From assembly GCA_964473555.1 (NCBI GenBank), contig CAYYPL010000001.1:124001-188000 (forward strand): DNA of 64,000 nt. The letters run 5' to 3'. The notes below the pieces were generated by a model. It saw only the letters and a program-made list of their open reading frames with translations. It made no database searches and had not been told where the DNA came from. Shown one piece after another: positions 1 to 9,058 of the stretch (the first letter of the stretch is position 1; each line of letters begins with the position of its first letter). The position numbers and the translations under genes are program-made. This stretch comes from UBA11400 sp964473555 (GTDB taxonomy: Bacteria; Bacteroidota; Rhodothermia; Balneolales; HLUCCA01).

Positions 1-750
1 GAGGAGGAGCTTAAACAGGCATATGAATGTATTCTGATGCTCGACCCAAAACCTGGCTTGGATGTAGAGAGTGATACTGGCTCTGATTATATCGTGCCCG
101 ATTTTGAAGTGTATTTCAAACCAAGCGACGAAAATGATGAAATAGGTGACTTTGTCATTCATTTGAATAGAAAAAATGTCCCCACACTCCGAGTTTCGCC
201 ATCTTATAAAAAGATGTGGGATGAACTTACCCAGAAGAAGGTAACTTCAGATGCGATTAAAGACACTAAGACGTTTATCAGGTCCAAAATAGAATCAGCC
301 AAAGCGTTCATGGATGCGTTGGAACAGCGGAAAAATACGCTGATGCTTGTCATGAAAACCATCGTTGCCCTTCAAGAATCGTTCTTCCGAAACGGCACCT
401 CTTTGCGCCCGATGATCCTTAAAGACATAGCCGACCGCATAGAAATGGATATTTCAACGGTTTCACGAATCGTAAATGGAAAATATGTTCAGACTCCGTT
501 TGGAGTTTTTGAGCTTAAGTACTTTTTCAATGAACGGGTCGAAACTCAAGACGGATCAGCAGTAGCCAACAGAGATGTGAAAAATATCGTAGATGATTTG
601 ATTCGTAATGAGGATAAATCAAAGCCACTCAGTGATGATGCGATCACTTCAGAGTTACAAAATCTGGGTTTTCTTGTAGCAAGAAGAACGGTTACCAAGT
701 ACCGTGAACAACTTAATCATCCCGTTGCAAGACTTCGAAAAGAAGTTTAG
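1..750 (+). CDS. rpoN: RNA polymerase sigma-54 factor RpoN (3' part, 5' end outside window)
   Basis: The reading frame is open from base 1, so only the C-terminal 249 residues are present and the first ATG (base 37) is internal. Sigma-54 directs core polymerase to -24/-12 promoters and needs AAA+ activators to open DNA. What is seen: the core-binding region, a helix-turn-helix at about fragment residues 134-165 (IADRIEMDISTVSRIVNGKY), and a near-perfect RpoN box, ARRTVTKYRE, at 227-236 (consensus ARRTVAKYRE), which reads the -24 element. The stop codon overlaps the 3' end of the convergent minus-strand gene by 4 bases. No enhancer-binding activator is in the window. The assignment is certain; only the N-terminus is missing. 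Confidence 0.96.
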   Translation, partial: EEELKQAYECILMLDPKPGLDVESDTGSDYIVPDFEVYFKPSDENDEIGDFVIHLNRKNVPTLRVSPSYKKMWDELTQKKVTSDAIKDTKTFIRSKIESAKAFMDALEQRKNTLMLVMKTIVALQESFFRNGTSLRPMILKDIADRIEMDISTVSRIVNGKYVQTPFGVFELKYFFNERVETQDGSAVANRDVKNIVDDLIRNEDKSKPLSDDAITSELQNLGFLVARRTVTKYREQLNHPVARLRKEV

Positions 751-2228
751 AAAAGTGATGTGATTAGCTGAATGGTTTCCGGGATGGAAGTGTAATTGAG
801 GATATAGAAAACAGTTGCTATCACAAACAGTACATATAAAACGGGACCACTTATCCAGTGAATCATTTTCTTGCCCTGATTTTGACCCAAAATGTCCGAA
901 CACGTCAACGGCACTGAAATGAGCAATATGGCTATGATTAGCCAAAAAGTGTAAAACAATACCACCGGACTATTCGAATTCAGATAAAAAAGAGATGCTA
1001 CGATGGTAATGGGAATGATCAGCTGGTAAGGTATAAACAGGATCTGTAGAACCTGAGATAAGGTTGACTTTCCAAATGTAGAGGCAGATACCCAGACAAT
1101 CGATATTACTTGAAACATAACAAGTCCCAGAACACTAAAGGAAATTACCGTGAGTACGCCACCATGAAGTATGCTTTCGAGGTTTGGGTAATGATAATGT
1201 AGCATTTCTAAAGTCAGTTCGTTTACCACACGATCAAATGTAATCCAGAAAAATAATACCGCGAATACCAACGATAGTAACCAAGACAATGGTAAGGCTC
1301 CGGAAAGACGTGTTCTTTTCATCATTACATCGTTGATGAAAAAATTATGTGTTAAAAAGTATCGGACTATGGATCGCTGATAACTGGCATTTGTTGAAAT
1401 GATCGCAAGGAATAAAGTAATCAATATCAAAATAGTGATGGTAATAACCACCATTGTGTCTTCTTCTACAAGTTGTGGACTCAACGCGATAATGGCTTCT
1501 TTGTTGGTTGAAAAACCCTTAATGACTTTCGCTAAATCAGGATTTGATTCAAGTTGAGTACGAATACCCGAATCAAATAGCCATATTTTGTCTGTAAGAA
1601 CCGTATCGGTGAATAAATCTCTCATTTCTCTGGCCGAGTTTTCGGACAAAACCCAGTTTGGTACCCGAAAATAATCGACTGAATTGAGGTCCAGGTCCTT
1701 AAATTGGGATACTTCAAGGGAGTGGACGGTATAACCCAACCGTATGCCCGTTTGTTCGATATCAGGGGATAACGTTGTTGTTAACAGATCAATTTTTCCC
1801 GAATAAACGTTTTTTACCTCATTTAGGTAACTAGACAGCTCTGAGCTGGTACTTTTTGAAAGAAACGGATATTTAAGGAGAGTGTATCTGTGAAGAAGGA
1901 TATCATTGCTCCGGTAATAATAGATCGGGTCTGTCAGCCGATCAACCAGACTTTGCCTAACCTGAAAATCACTTGGTCGCAAAAAATTGATCCCCGATGA
2001 GACCCAAAGTTCGAATCCATTTGATTGTATGAGTTCTATGGCTGCCCTGTCAACTACTCCTTCTACTTGGATTGCTTTGAAACCGTACTCTTTATATTGT
2101 TTTAGCTGTTGCTCACGTTCTGCTCTGCTCTCGGGAATTGTCCAGTCAACGCCAAACTGTACACCCTGAGCCCATGCACCAACCGGAAAAAAAAGAGTAA
2201 ATAGAACCAGCAACCGGAAGATGGGCAT
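747..2228 (-). CDS. Secreted TIM-barrel-like domain fused to six-helix membrane domain (unknown function)
   Basis: A 493-residue protein I cannot name. It has a clear signal peptide (1-20, cut after GAWA). An exported region of about 235 residues follows, with alternating helix/strand phrases such as YGFKAIQVEG (48-57) and NGFELWVSSGINFL (70-83), which recall glycoside-hydrolase (beta/alpha)8 barrels. Then come six hydrophobic segments at about 259-279, 311-331, 356-380, 396-416, 421-441 and 459-479. The membrane half has the look of the Bacteroidota DUF4271 family, but that is inference. I see no obvious catalytic acid pair, so the barrel may be a binding domain. It lies 12 bases downstream of the Lrp-family gene, so the two may be co-transcribed. 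It ends by overlapping rpoN by 4 bases. Confidence 0.72.
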   Translation of the reverse strand: MPIFRLLVLFTLFFPVGAWAQGVQFGVDWTIPESRAEREQQLKQYKEYGFKAIQVEGVVDRAAIELIQSNGFELWVSSGINFLRPSDFQVRQSLVDRLTDPIYYYRSNDILLHRYTLLKYPFLSKSTSSELSSYLNEVKNVYSGKIDLLTTTLSPDIEQTGIRLGYTVHSLEVSQFKDLDLNSVDYFRVPNWVLSENSAREMRDLFTDTVLTDKIWLFDSGIRTQLESNPDLAKVIKGFSTNKEAIIALSPQLVEEDTMVVITITILILITLFLAIISTNASYQRSIVRYFLTHNFFINDVMMKRTRLSGALPLSWLLSLVFAVLFFWITFDRVVNELTLEMLHYHYPNLESILHGGVLTVISFSVLGLVMFQVISIVWVSASTFGKSTLSQVLQILFIPYQLIIPITIVASLFYLNSNSPVVLFYTFWLIIAILLISVPLTCSDILGQNQGKKMIHWISGPVLYVLFVIATVFYILNYTSIPETIQLITSLF

Positions 2229-2240
2229 CTTTCAAGTGGG

Positions 2241-2711
2241 TTAAGTAGTGGATGGATTTACTTCAATTCGACGCGTTTCTTTGTAACTGGATAGTACAAG
2301 ATTAGATCTTGTTTTCTTTACGCCTTCCCAAGATTGGATTTTGGAGAGTAGTTTTTCGAGCGTTTCGGTATTACGGGTCCTGATTTTTAAGATGTGAGAC
2401 CCATCACCCGTTATAGAATGACATTCCAGGACTTCATTCACTTCGGAGACCTTAGAAACGAACGTCGGATAATTCGCCGATCCGTCCACCTCAACGAAAA
2501 TAAACGCCGTAATGTCCAAATTGAATTGTTTTGCATTGAGTATGGCATGATATCCCTCAATGAGATGTCTTTCCTCGAGTTTTCTCATTCTCTCGGATAC
2601 AGAAGGAACGGAAAGTCCAACGATTTCTGCCAATTTATTTCGCTGTGCCCGACCGTTATCCTGAAGGTGGTTCAGGATTTGAATATCCGTTTCATCAAGA
2701 TGATGTTGCAT
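2241..2711 (-). CDS. Lrp/AsnC family transcriptional regulator
   Basis: A 156-residue one-component regulator of the feast/famine family. The N-terminal winged helix-turn-helix spans about residues 5-60 (DETDIQILNHLQDNGR, then LAEIVGLSVPSVSERMRKLE). The C-terminal RAM/ligand-binding domain, about 65-145, carries a family-like GDGSHILKIRT segment. Members bind amino acids at dimer interfaces and form octamers that wrap promoter DNA. The gene is followed within 12 bases by the membrane protein gene at 747-2228, which may be a target or partner. The gltA terminator separates it from citrate synthase upstream. Family is certain; the specific effector cannot be read from sequence. Confidence 0.93.
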   Translation of the reverse strand: MQHHLDETDIQILNHLQDNGRAQRNKLAEIVGLSVPSVSERMRKLEERHLIEGYHAILNAKQFNLDITAFIFVEVDGSANYPTFVSKVSEVNEVLECHSITGDGSHILKIRTRNTETLEKLLSKIQSWEGVKKTRSNLVLSSYKETRRIEVNPSTT

Positions 2712-2773
2712 AATTACAACCCCTGGTAGTAGTTCAAGTTATGTGCCTATATTCGTCGTAAAGATTCAAGCAT

Positions 2774-2807
2774 TAAAAAAAAGCCGTCCGGTTATCACCG
2801 GACGGCT
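2774..2807 (-). terminator. Rho-independent terminator of citrate synthase gene
   Basis: A perfect 10-bp GC-rich stem, GCCGTCCGGT (2783-2792) with ACCGGACGGC (2797-2806), has a TATC loop. On the minus strand it is followed by a run of eight T (complement of 2775-2782). It lies 19 bases past the gltA stop and separates it from the Lrp gene. Confidence 0.92.
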
Positions 2808-2825
2808 ACAACTTAAATGGACAGT

Positions 2826-3986
2826 TTAGCGATTTTCGATGGAAACCCACTCAAGATTTTTCTCTCCCATGTAGAGTTGTCTTGGTCGGATGAGTCGATT
2901 GTTTTCCATTTGTTCGATGTAATGAGCAGTCCATCCCGAGATCCGTGCCATCGCAAAAATGGCGGTGTACAGGTCTGGCATGATACCCATTGAATAGTAA
3001 ACCGTAGCAGAGAAGAAATCGACATTTGGATCAATGTTTTTTTCCTCTTTCATGATTTTGAGGATGGTTTCAGACCATTCGTATAGATAGGTCATATCTA
3101 CTTCTCTGGCAAGATCACGAGCCATTACACGCAGAAGAGAAGCTCTGGGATCAAAGGTCTTGTAGACTCGGTGTCCGAAGCCCATAATTTTTTCCTTGTT
3201 ATCAAGCTTGTGTTTTACAAAAGCAGTGATATCAGTGTCTTTGTCAAGCTCCTTAAGCATATTCATTACAGCGGTATTGGCTCCGCCATGCAGAGGTCCT
3301 TTTAGAGACCCAATTGCAGCTGTAGTCGCAGAGTGTATGTCAGACATGGTAGATGCAACAGCACGCGCAGTGAACGTAGATGCGTTCATCCCATGCTCTG
3401 CGTGCGTTACCAGGCATAAGTCCAGGACACGTTCAGCATGCTTGCCCGGACGTTCACCGTTCAACATGTACAGAAAGTTATACGATGTACTCTCATCAGT
3501 AAGCGGTGCCACGGGTTCTTTGCCATTACGGATCCGGTCGTAAGCTGCAATAATAGTTGGCATTTTTGCAGTCAGACGAATTGACTTACGAAGATTTGCT
3601 TCCTGTGAGTTATCCAGTGCATCTACATCGGTATCGGCAAGCATCGATGTAGCTGTTCTCAAAACAGACATTGGCTCGGCTTTCGTGGACGTGTTCTTTA
3701 GATACTGATAGACCGCCTCTGGCAGTTCGCGTTGCGATGTCAACTGGTGCTGAAGTTCTGCCAATTCAGAGGCATTCGGCAATCGTTCGTGCCACAGAAG
3801 ATAACAGACTTCCTCGAAAGTAGCATTTTCAGCAAGTACTTCAATATTATAACCTGCGTAGATTAACTCACCTTTAGCTCCGTCAATAAAGCTTTTGCGG
3901 GAGGAAAATGCCACAATGCCTTCAAGTCCTTTGTCGATATACGGGTACTGGCCAAGGTCGGGACCTGTTGTATTTTGTTGAGTCAT
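2826..3986 (-). CDS. gltA: Citrate synthase
   Basis: Condenses oxaloacetate and acetyl-CoA to citrate, the entry step of the TCA cycle; cytoplasmic. Catalytic residues are visible: His233 in PLHGGA, His272 in GFGHRVYKTFDPRA and Asp323 in NVDFFSA. The length (386 aa) suits the shorter type I/II bacterial enzyme. I chose the ATG at 3986 because GGAG sits 6 bases before it; an in-frame ATG at 3998 would add only MEPT and has no ribosome binding site. The gene is alone between a 238-base upstream gap and a strong terminator (2774-2807), so it is probably monocistronic. A 2-methylcitrate synthase cannot be fully excluded, but no prp genes are nearby. Confidence 0.95.
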   Translation of the reverse strand: MTQQNTTGPDLGQYPYIDKGLEGIVAFSSRKSFIDGAKGELIYAGYNIEVLAENATFEEVCYLLWHERLPNASELAELQHQLTSQRELPEAVYQYLKNTSTKAEPMSVLRTATSMLADTDVDALDNSQEANLRKSIRLTAKMPTIIAAYDRIRNGKEPVAPLTDESTSYNFLYMLNGERPGKHAERVLDLCLVTHAEHGMNASTFTARAVASTMSDIHSATTAAIGSLKGPLHGGANTAVMNMLKELDKDTDITAFVKHKLDNKEKIMGFGHRVYKTFDPRASLLRVMARDLAREVDMTYLYEWSETILKIMKEEKNIDPNVDFFSATVYYSMGIMPDLYTAIFAMARISGWTAHYIEQMENNRLIRPRQLYMGEKNLEWVSIENR

Positions 3987-4224
3987 TGTTGGCTCCATAC
4001 GAATACTGTTTTTTTAAAGGTTGATACTAATGGATTTTAAAAACGTACCGGATATTGCCGATGTGGGTCGGCCAAATAATAGTGGTAACTAACAAACGAT
4101 TCAATTTACGAAAAAAAGCGCTATGAATCTGAATTTGTACTTGAAAAATTACGTAACAAATTCAGTGGTTTGGCCCGATATCCCTTAGAATTACAAGTCT
4201 GAAAACAGTATGGCGCAAATTCGT

Positions 4225-5034
4225 TCAGAAAGTCTCTTTTGATTTGGCTTCATCCCATAATCTATCCATTTCTTCAAGACGGACCTGGTCGGGGCGTAGC
4301 CCTTTTTTAGCCAATTCTTGTTCGATATACGTGAACCTGGATTTGAATTTCTTATTCGTCAAACGCAGGCTATCTTCAGCGTTGAGTTTCAACAATCGAC
4401 CTACGTTCACCATTGAAAATAGGACATCTCCAAATTCTGTGGCTTGAGCGACTTTGTCGCCCGATTGAATGGTTTCTCTGAATTCAGTTAATTCCTCCTC
4501 CAGTTTTATCCATGATGGTTCCCATTCTTTCCAGTCGAAACCCACTCCACCAGCCTTTTCCTGCATGCGTTGACCCTGGAGTAAGGCCGGAAGTGTATCT
4601 GGCACACCAGAGAGTACAGATTTGCGGTCTTTCTCGCTCATTTTTAACTTTTCCCAGTTTGATAATACTTTTTCAGCACTAAGATCCTGAGGTTCTCCAA
4701 ACACATGCGGATGTCGGTGAATCAGCTTTTCCTGGATTCCAAAAATCACATCATCTATCGTAAAAGAATTGGTTTCCGATGCCATTTCTGCATGAAATAC
4801 AATATGCAACATCAAGTCGCCAAGCTCTTTTTTGAGTTCAGTCAAATTCCCTGAATCAATGGCGTCGATGGCTTCATAAATTTCTTCGACCATCAGATCC
4901 TTTATCGACTCGTGCGTCTGCTTTCGGTCCCATGGACACTCTTTTCTGAGTATGGTCATTATGTTTACCAAGTCTTCGAATTTGCTCGTAGGCTTGATCT
5001 TGCTGTGATCCTTATTCCTGTTTTCGTGTGACAA
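4225..5034 (-). CDS. mazG: Nucleoside triphosphate pyrophosphohydrolase MazG
   Basis: House-cleaning enzyme that hydrolyses NTPs/dNTPs to monophosphate and pyrophosphate. The 269-residue protein has the classic two MazG repeats. The first has CPWDRKQTHES (33-43), EEIYE (50-54) and ELGD (70-73). The second has EELTEF (180-185) and EFGD (200-203). These acidic ExxE...ExxD sets coordinate magnesium, and both repeats keep them. The start is TTG at 5034. The next ATG (residue 26) would cut into the conserved FEDLVNIM helix, so TTG or another upstream non-ATG start is required. It stands alone, 163 bases from the divergent MFS gene. Confidence 0.94.
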   Translation of the reverse strand: MSHENRNKDHSKIKPTSKFEDLVNIMTILRKECPWDRKQTHESIKDLMVEEIYEAIDAIDSGNLTELKKELGDLMLHIVFHAEMASETNSFTIDDVIFGIQEKLIHRHPHVFGEPQDLSAEKVLSNWEKLKMSEKDRKSVLSGVPDTLPALLQGQRMQEKAGGVGFDWKEWEPSWIKLEEELTEFRETIQSGDKVAQATEFGDVLFSMVNVGRLLKLNAEDSLRLTNKKFKSRFTYIEQELAKKGLRPDQVRLEEMDRLWDEAKSKETF

Positions 5035-5197
5035 AACAATCAGATTTTTGATGAAATATTTAATTTTTTATTACCAGTATGAAGCTCTTCAAATTACCCT
5101 GATTAAATGTAAAAAAGATAGATGATCTAAAATAGTTATCGTATGCGGAAACAATTAAGACTAACTTGGGTTTTCTTGTGTTTAAACAAATAAACGG

Positions 5198-6397
5198 ATG
5201 CATACCAGCACTAATCCACGAACCATCTTATTTGCTCTTTGGCTGCTGATCTTTTCAGCAAGCAGTCAGATAATTATTATGGCACCGATACTCCCGTATA
5301 TCGGAGAGCAGTTAACTATGCCCGAACGGCTACAAGGGCTGTTGATTACGGCTTATGCCGTGATGGTGGGCATCGTTGCCATTATTATTGGACCAATATC
5401 AGATAAAATCGGCAGAAGGCGCATTCTCCTGATCGGGACTGGTGCAATGGCTATCGTTTTGACCCTGCATGGATTTGCTCAAACATATCAGCAATTACTT
5501 GTTTTTCGTGCTCTGGCCGGGGTAGCAGGTGGAATCCTGAGCGGTTCAGTCGTTTCCTATGTTGCCGATTATTTCCCCTACGAGAAACGTGGGTGGGCAA
5601 ATGGGTGGATTATGAGTGGCGCTGCGACTGGTCAGATTGTGGGTATTCCACTGGGAACGATTATGGCCGAATATTTTGGATTCAGGATACCATTTATCAT
5701 GTTCGGAATCACAATGGCGGTCACCTATGTTGTAATTCGACTTAAAGTACCTCAGCCAGATGTAAAGTTGTACAAAGAAAGCCTCACCATCATCGGATCA
5801 TTACGAAAATATTACAAGATCGTTCGCGTACCCGCTCAGTTTGCTGCGATTATGGCATTCTTTATGATGTTTGTAAGTATCGGGCTATTTATCGTTTACT
5901 TCCCAACCTGGATGCAAAAAAGTTTTAGTGTCGATGGAACCTTCATAGCCAGCCTTTTTCTGGCCGGAGGCGTTGCGAATGTAATCACAGGGCCTCGCGC
6001 AGGGAAGTTATCGGATAAAATGGGCAGGAAATCCCTGGTTATTATTTCTTGCACTGGAACATCTGTAATTTTTGGATTGACCACCTGGATTATCACTCAA
6101 CCCTGGTTGGCATACCCTTATTTTATGGTAGTCATGACCTTGGTTGCCATAAGAGTTACCCCATTTCAGACTTTACTCAGTGAACAGGTTGATGATGAAT
6201 CTCGGGGTTCCTTAATGAGTCTGACAGCAGCCCTTGGGCAGACTGGTATGGGAATTGGTGGGTTCATCGCAGGCATCGTATATACCGACTTTGGTTATCC
6301 AAGTAGCACTATTTTATCTGGATTAGCTATCTTGGCTACCGGATTACTTATTTGGAGATTTGTACCCGAATCGATTTACTTCCGTAACAAAGACTGA
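5198..6397 (+). CDS. MFS family transporter, 12 transmembrane segments
   Basis: A 399-residue inner-membrane major facilitator with twelve predicted hydrophobic segments in two six-helix halves. The diagnostic loop 2-3 motif A is present as GPISDKIGRRRILL (about residues 65-78), and a degenerate copy between helices 8 and 9 reads GKLSDKMGRKS. The motif C-like GAATGQIVGIPLG in helix 5 suggests an antiporter-type drug or metabolite exporter, which is inference. It lies 49 bases before uvrC on the same strand and is divergent from mazG. The substrate cannot be deduced. Confidence 0.9.
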   Translation: MHTSTNPRTILFALWLLIFSASSQIIIMAPILPYIGEQLTMPERLQGLLITAYAVMVGIVAIIIGPISDKIGRRRILLIGTGAMAIVLTLHGFAQTYQQLLVFRALAGVAGGILSGSVVSYVADYFPYEKRGWANGWIMSGAATGQIVGIPLGTIMAEYFGFRIPFIMFGITMAVTYVVIRLKVPQPDVKLYKESLTIIGSLRKYYKIVRVPAQFAAIMAFFMMFVSIGLFIVYFPTWMQKSFSVDGTFIASLFLAGGVANVITGPRAGKLSDKMGRKSLVIISCTGTSVIFGLTTWIITQPWLAYPYFMVVMTLVAIRVTPFQTLLSEQVDDESRGSLMSLTAALGQTGMGIGGFIAGIVYTDFGYPSSTILSGLAILATGLLIWRFVPESIYFRNKD

Positions 6398-6446
6398 TTT
6401 TTGTTTCCAGTTGTACGCCCATAACCCGGATAACCAATTTTTGTGA

Positions 6447-8312
6447 ATGAATCCGATTTTACAAGAAAAGCTTTCAAATTTGCCTCTTGATCCCGGAGTT
6501 TATCTGTATAAGGACTCTAAAGGGCAAATTATTTACGTGGGTAAAGCCAAAAAAATTCGAAACCGGGTGAGAACCTACTTCCAGGAATCTGCGAACCATT
6601 CGGGTAAAACAGCTGTAATGGTCAGCAAAATCCATGATCTGGAACTCATTGTTACCGATACGGAGGCCGAAGCACTTGTACTGGAAAACAACCTCATCAA
6701 GAAATACAAACCACGGTATAATATTTCCTATCGTGATGATAAATCCCTCCCCTACATTTGCATGGTTCGAGGCGAACGACCACGATTTTTTCCAACCAGA
6801 CAAGTAATCAAGGATGGTAGCCGTTATTTTGGTCCCTATGATCATGTTGGCAAAATGCGTGATATGCTCGAGATCATACGGAAAACGTTCGGATTATGTA
6901 CCTGTGCAGTCTCACCCAGAAATCTCGATAGATCCAGAAAGTTGCCAAAGTGGAGATCTTGCTTCGAAGAATATGTAAGTGTGTGTTCGGTCGACATCCC
7001 AATTGATGAATACACCAATATCATGAACAAGGTGCAAAAACTACTCAATGGCAAAACAGATGACCTTATTCGAGAATTGAAAGTTGACATGGCACAGGCC
7101 TCGGAGCAATTACAGTTTGAAGACGCAGCCAGATTAAGAGATGGAATATCGGCTCTTCAGAAATACTCTGAAAAAATGAAAGTCGTGGCTACCGATTATG
7201 TAGATCGGGATATATTTGCCTTGGAAGTAAACTATGACGAAGGGGTTGCATGTGGTGTATTGTTTCGTGTGCGTGATGGTAGGTTACTCGGACGCATGCA
7301 CAAATACCTGCACGATGTTGATGACAGGACCGCAGAGGAAATGCTTCAGGTCTTTGTAGAAGACTACTATACCAGCGATCTGGCAGCAATCACTCCACAA
7401 GAAGTTCATCTGAGTCACGAACTGCCCGATGATGAACCTCTGTTCGCATTTTTATGGCAAGAGTATGGCAAAAAAGTGCCGATCATTGTCCCAAAAATTG
7501 GGGAAAAAGCACAGATGATCCGCATGGCGCAATCAAATGCGAGGTTATTAATCAGCGATTGGGTGCTACAAAAAAATAAAGCGGAACTGGACCGTATTCC
7601 GCATTCTGTCAGGAATTTACAAGAAGCCCTGGGACTACCGTGCGCCCCCAGACGAATCGAGTGTTTCGATAACTCTAACCTGCAAGGATCCGACCCGGTG
7701 GCATCGATGGTATGTTTTGTTGACGGAAAACCCAAACCGTCTGAGTACAAACGGTTTAGTATAAAAACGGTGCAAGGCCCAAACGATTTTGCTTCCATGC
7801 GTGAGGTCCTGACCAGAAGATACAGGCGATTAAAACAAACTAAGTCTCAACTGCCTGACCTGATTGTTGTAGATGGTGGAAAAGGGCAGTTGTCAAGTGG
7901 AATCGAGGCATTATTGGATGTGGGTATCATGGGTAGTGTACCCATAATTGGCTTGGCAAAACGACTTGAAGAGGTATTTGTACCCGGTAAGATGGATTCA
8001 TTGATGCTCCCGAAAACAAGCAGTGGACTCAAACTACTTCAACGTTTACGCGATGAGGCACACCGTTTTGCGATCACTTTTCACAGGGATAAACGCAGTA
8101 AACGTACATTCAGGTCAGAACTGACAGATATTGATGGAGTTGGTAAGAAAAGCGCACAAAAACTTCTGGTTAAGTTTGGTTCTGTAAAACAAATTGAAGA
8201 GGCGACTCTCGAAGAACTTACCGCTGAAGCCGGTGCAACGATTGCAAACAAAGTTTACAACTATTTCCATCCTACTCACGAAGGTATTCATATCGATTAT
8301 GATGAATTGTAA
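6447..8312 (+). CDS. uvrC: Excinuclease ABC subunit C
   Basis: The nuclease of UvrABC nucleotide excision repair, which cuts on both sides of a lesion marked by UvrB. Domains in order: GIY-YIG nuclease (residues ~12-95; GVYLYKDSKGQIIYVGKAKK) for the 3' cut; a Cys-containing linker (CTCAVSPRN, CFEEYVSVC); the UVR motif that binds UvrB (~207-240, LQFEDAARLRD); the RNase H-like nuclease (ECFDNSNLQGSDPVAS, VVDGGKGQL) for the 5' cut; and two C-terminal helix-hairpin-helix motifs (IDGVGKKSAQKLL). Full length at 621 aa. It may be co-transcribed with the MFS gene 49 bases upstream. No other uvr subunit is nearby. Confidence 0.98.
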   Translation: MNPILQEKLSNLPLDPGVYLYKDSKGQIIYVGKAKKIRNRVRTYFQESANHSGKTAVMVSKIHDLELIVTDTEAEALVLENNLIKKYKPRYNISYRDDKSLPYICMVRGERPRFFPTRQVIKDGSRYFGPYDHVGKMRDMLEIIRKTFGLCTCAVSPRNLDRSRKLPKWRSCFEEYVSVCSVDIPIDEYTNIMNKVQKLLNGKTDDLIRELKVDMAQASEQLQFEDAARLRDGISALQKYSEKMKVVATDYVDRDIFALEVNYDEGVACGVLFRVRDGRLLGRMHKYLHDVDDRTAEEMLQVFVEDYYTSDLAAITPQEVHLSHELPDDEPLFAFLWQEYGKKVPIIVPKIGEKAQMIRMAQSNARLLISDWVLQKNKAELDRIPHSVRNLQEALGLPCAPRRIECFDNSNLQGSDPVASMVCFVDGKPKPSEYKRFSIKTVQGPNDFASMREVLTRRYRRLKQTKSQLPDLIVVDGGKGQLSSGIEALLDVGIMGSVPIIGLAKRLEEVFVPGKMDSLMLPKTSSGLKLLQRLRDEAHRFAITFHRDKRSKRTFRSELTDIDGVGKKSAQKLLVKFGSVKQIEEATLEELTAEAGATIANKVYNYFHPTHEGIHIDYDEL

Positions 8313-8431
8313 CAGTGTCAATGAATCGTGAAGTAGTCGATACTAACATTATGATGTGATTGAAAACCAAAATTGTATGAAGTACTATACCTACGCAATA
8401 AGGCATAATCTATCACGTTAATGTCCAAGTT

Positions 8432-9058
8432 ATGTTTACTGATAAATCCAAACACCTATCATACGACCAGCTCGACGACCACCAACTGGTTCGGGCGTAC
8501 CGTAAAGACAATGACCAACAGGCTTTCAAAGTACTGCTTGAACGTCATCAGTCTAAAATATATTCGTACATCTACAGTATGGTGGGTAATGCGGACGTCG
8601 CAAATGATATTTTTCAGGATACCTTCACGAAAGTTATCACCAAAATGGATGATACGTATAATGAGCAGGGTAAATGGATCGCCTGGGTCATGCGTATTGC
8701 CCACAATGCGACGATAGACCATATCAGAAAACAGAAACGGTTTGTTGATGTGAATGCAAGCAACGACCCCGACAACGACTTTTACGACCGAATCCCTGAT
8801 ACCGATCAAGTGGGGGCACAAGAGGAAATGGAGATGGGTGAGGACCAAAAAAGTCTGATGAAGCATATCGCTGCGCTTCCAGCTGAACAACGCGAGGTGG
8901 TGATGCTACGCCATTACTATGAAATGTCGTTCAAAGAAATTGCAGAACTCACTGGTGTATCGATCAATACTGCACTGGGTCGAATGAGATATGCACTAAT
9001 CAATCTCAGAAAAATGTTTGAACAGGAAAATGCCAATGAAATCAAAGCTACCGAATGA
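8432..9058 (+). CDS. ECF-type RNA polymerase sigma factor
   Basis: A 208-residue group 4 (extracytoplasmic function) sigma factor. Region 2 spans about residues 31-100, with the core-binding segment DIFQDTFTKVITKM and the -10 recognition helix WVMRIAHNATIDHIRK. Region 4 spans about 148-195 (LPAEQREVVMLRHYYEMSFK, then the helix-turn-helix SINTALGRMRYAL). Regions 1.1 and 3 are absent, as usual for ECF. The linker 110-135 is highly acidic. The next gene overlaps its 3' end by 23 bases and encodes a membrane-anchored probable anti-sigma factor, so the pair forms one regulatory unit. The inducing signal is unknown. Confidence 0.94.
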   Translation: MFTDKSKHLSYDQLDDHQLVRAYRKDNDQQAFKVLLERHQSKIYSYIYSMVGNADVANDIFQDTFTKVITKMDDTYNEQGKWIAWVMRIAHNATIDHIRKQKRFVDVNASNDPDNDFYDRIPDTDQVGAQEEMEMGEDQKSLMKHIAALPAEQREVVMLRHYYEMSFKEIAELTGVSINTALGRMRYALINLRKMFEQENANEIKATE

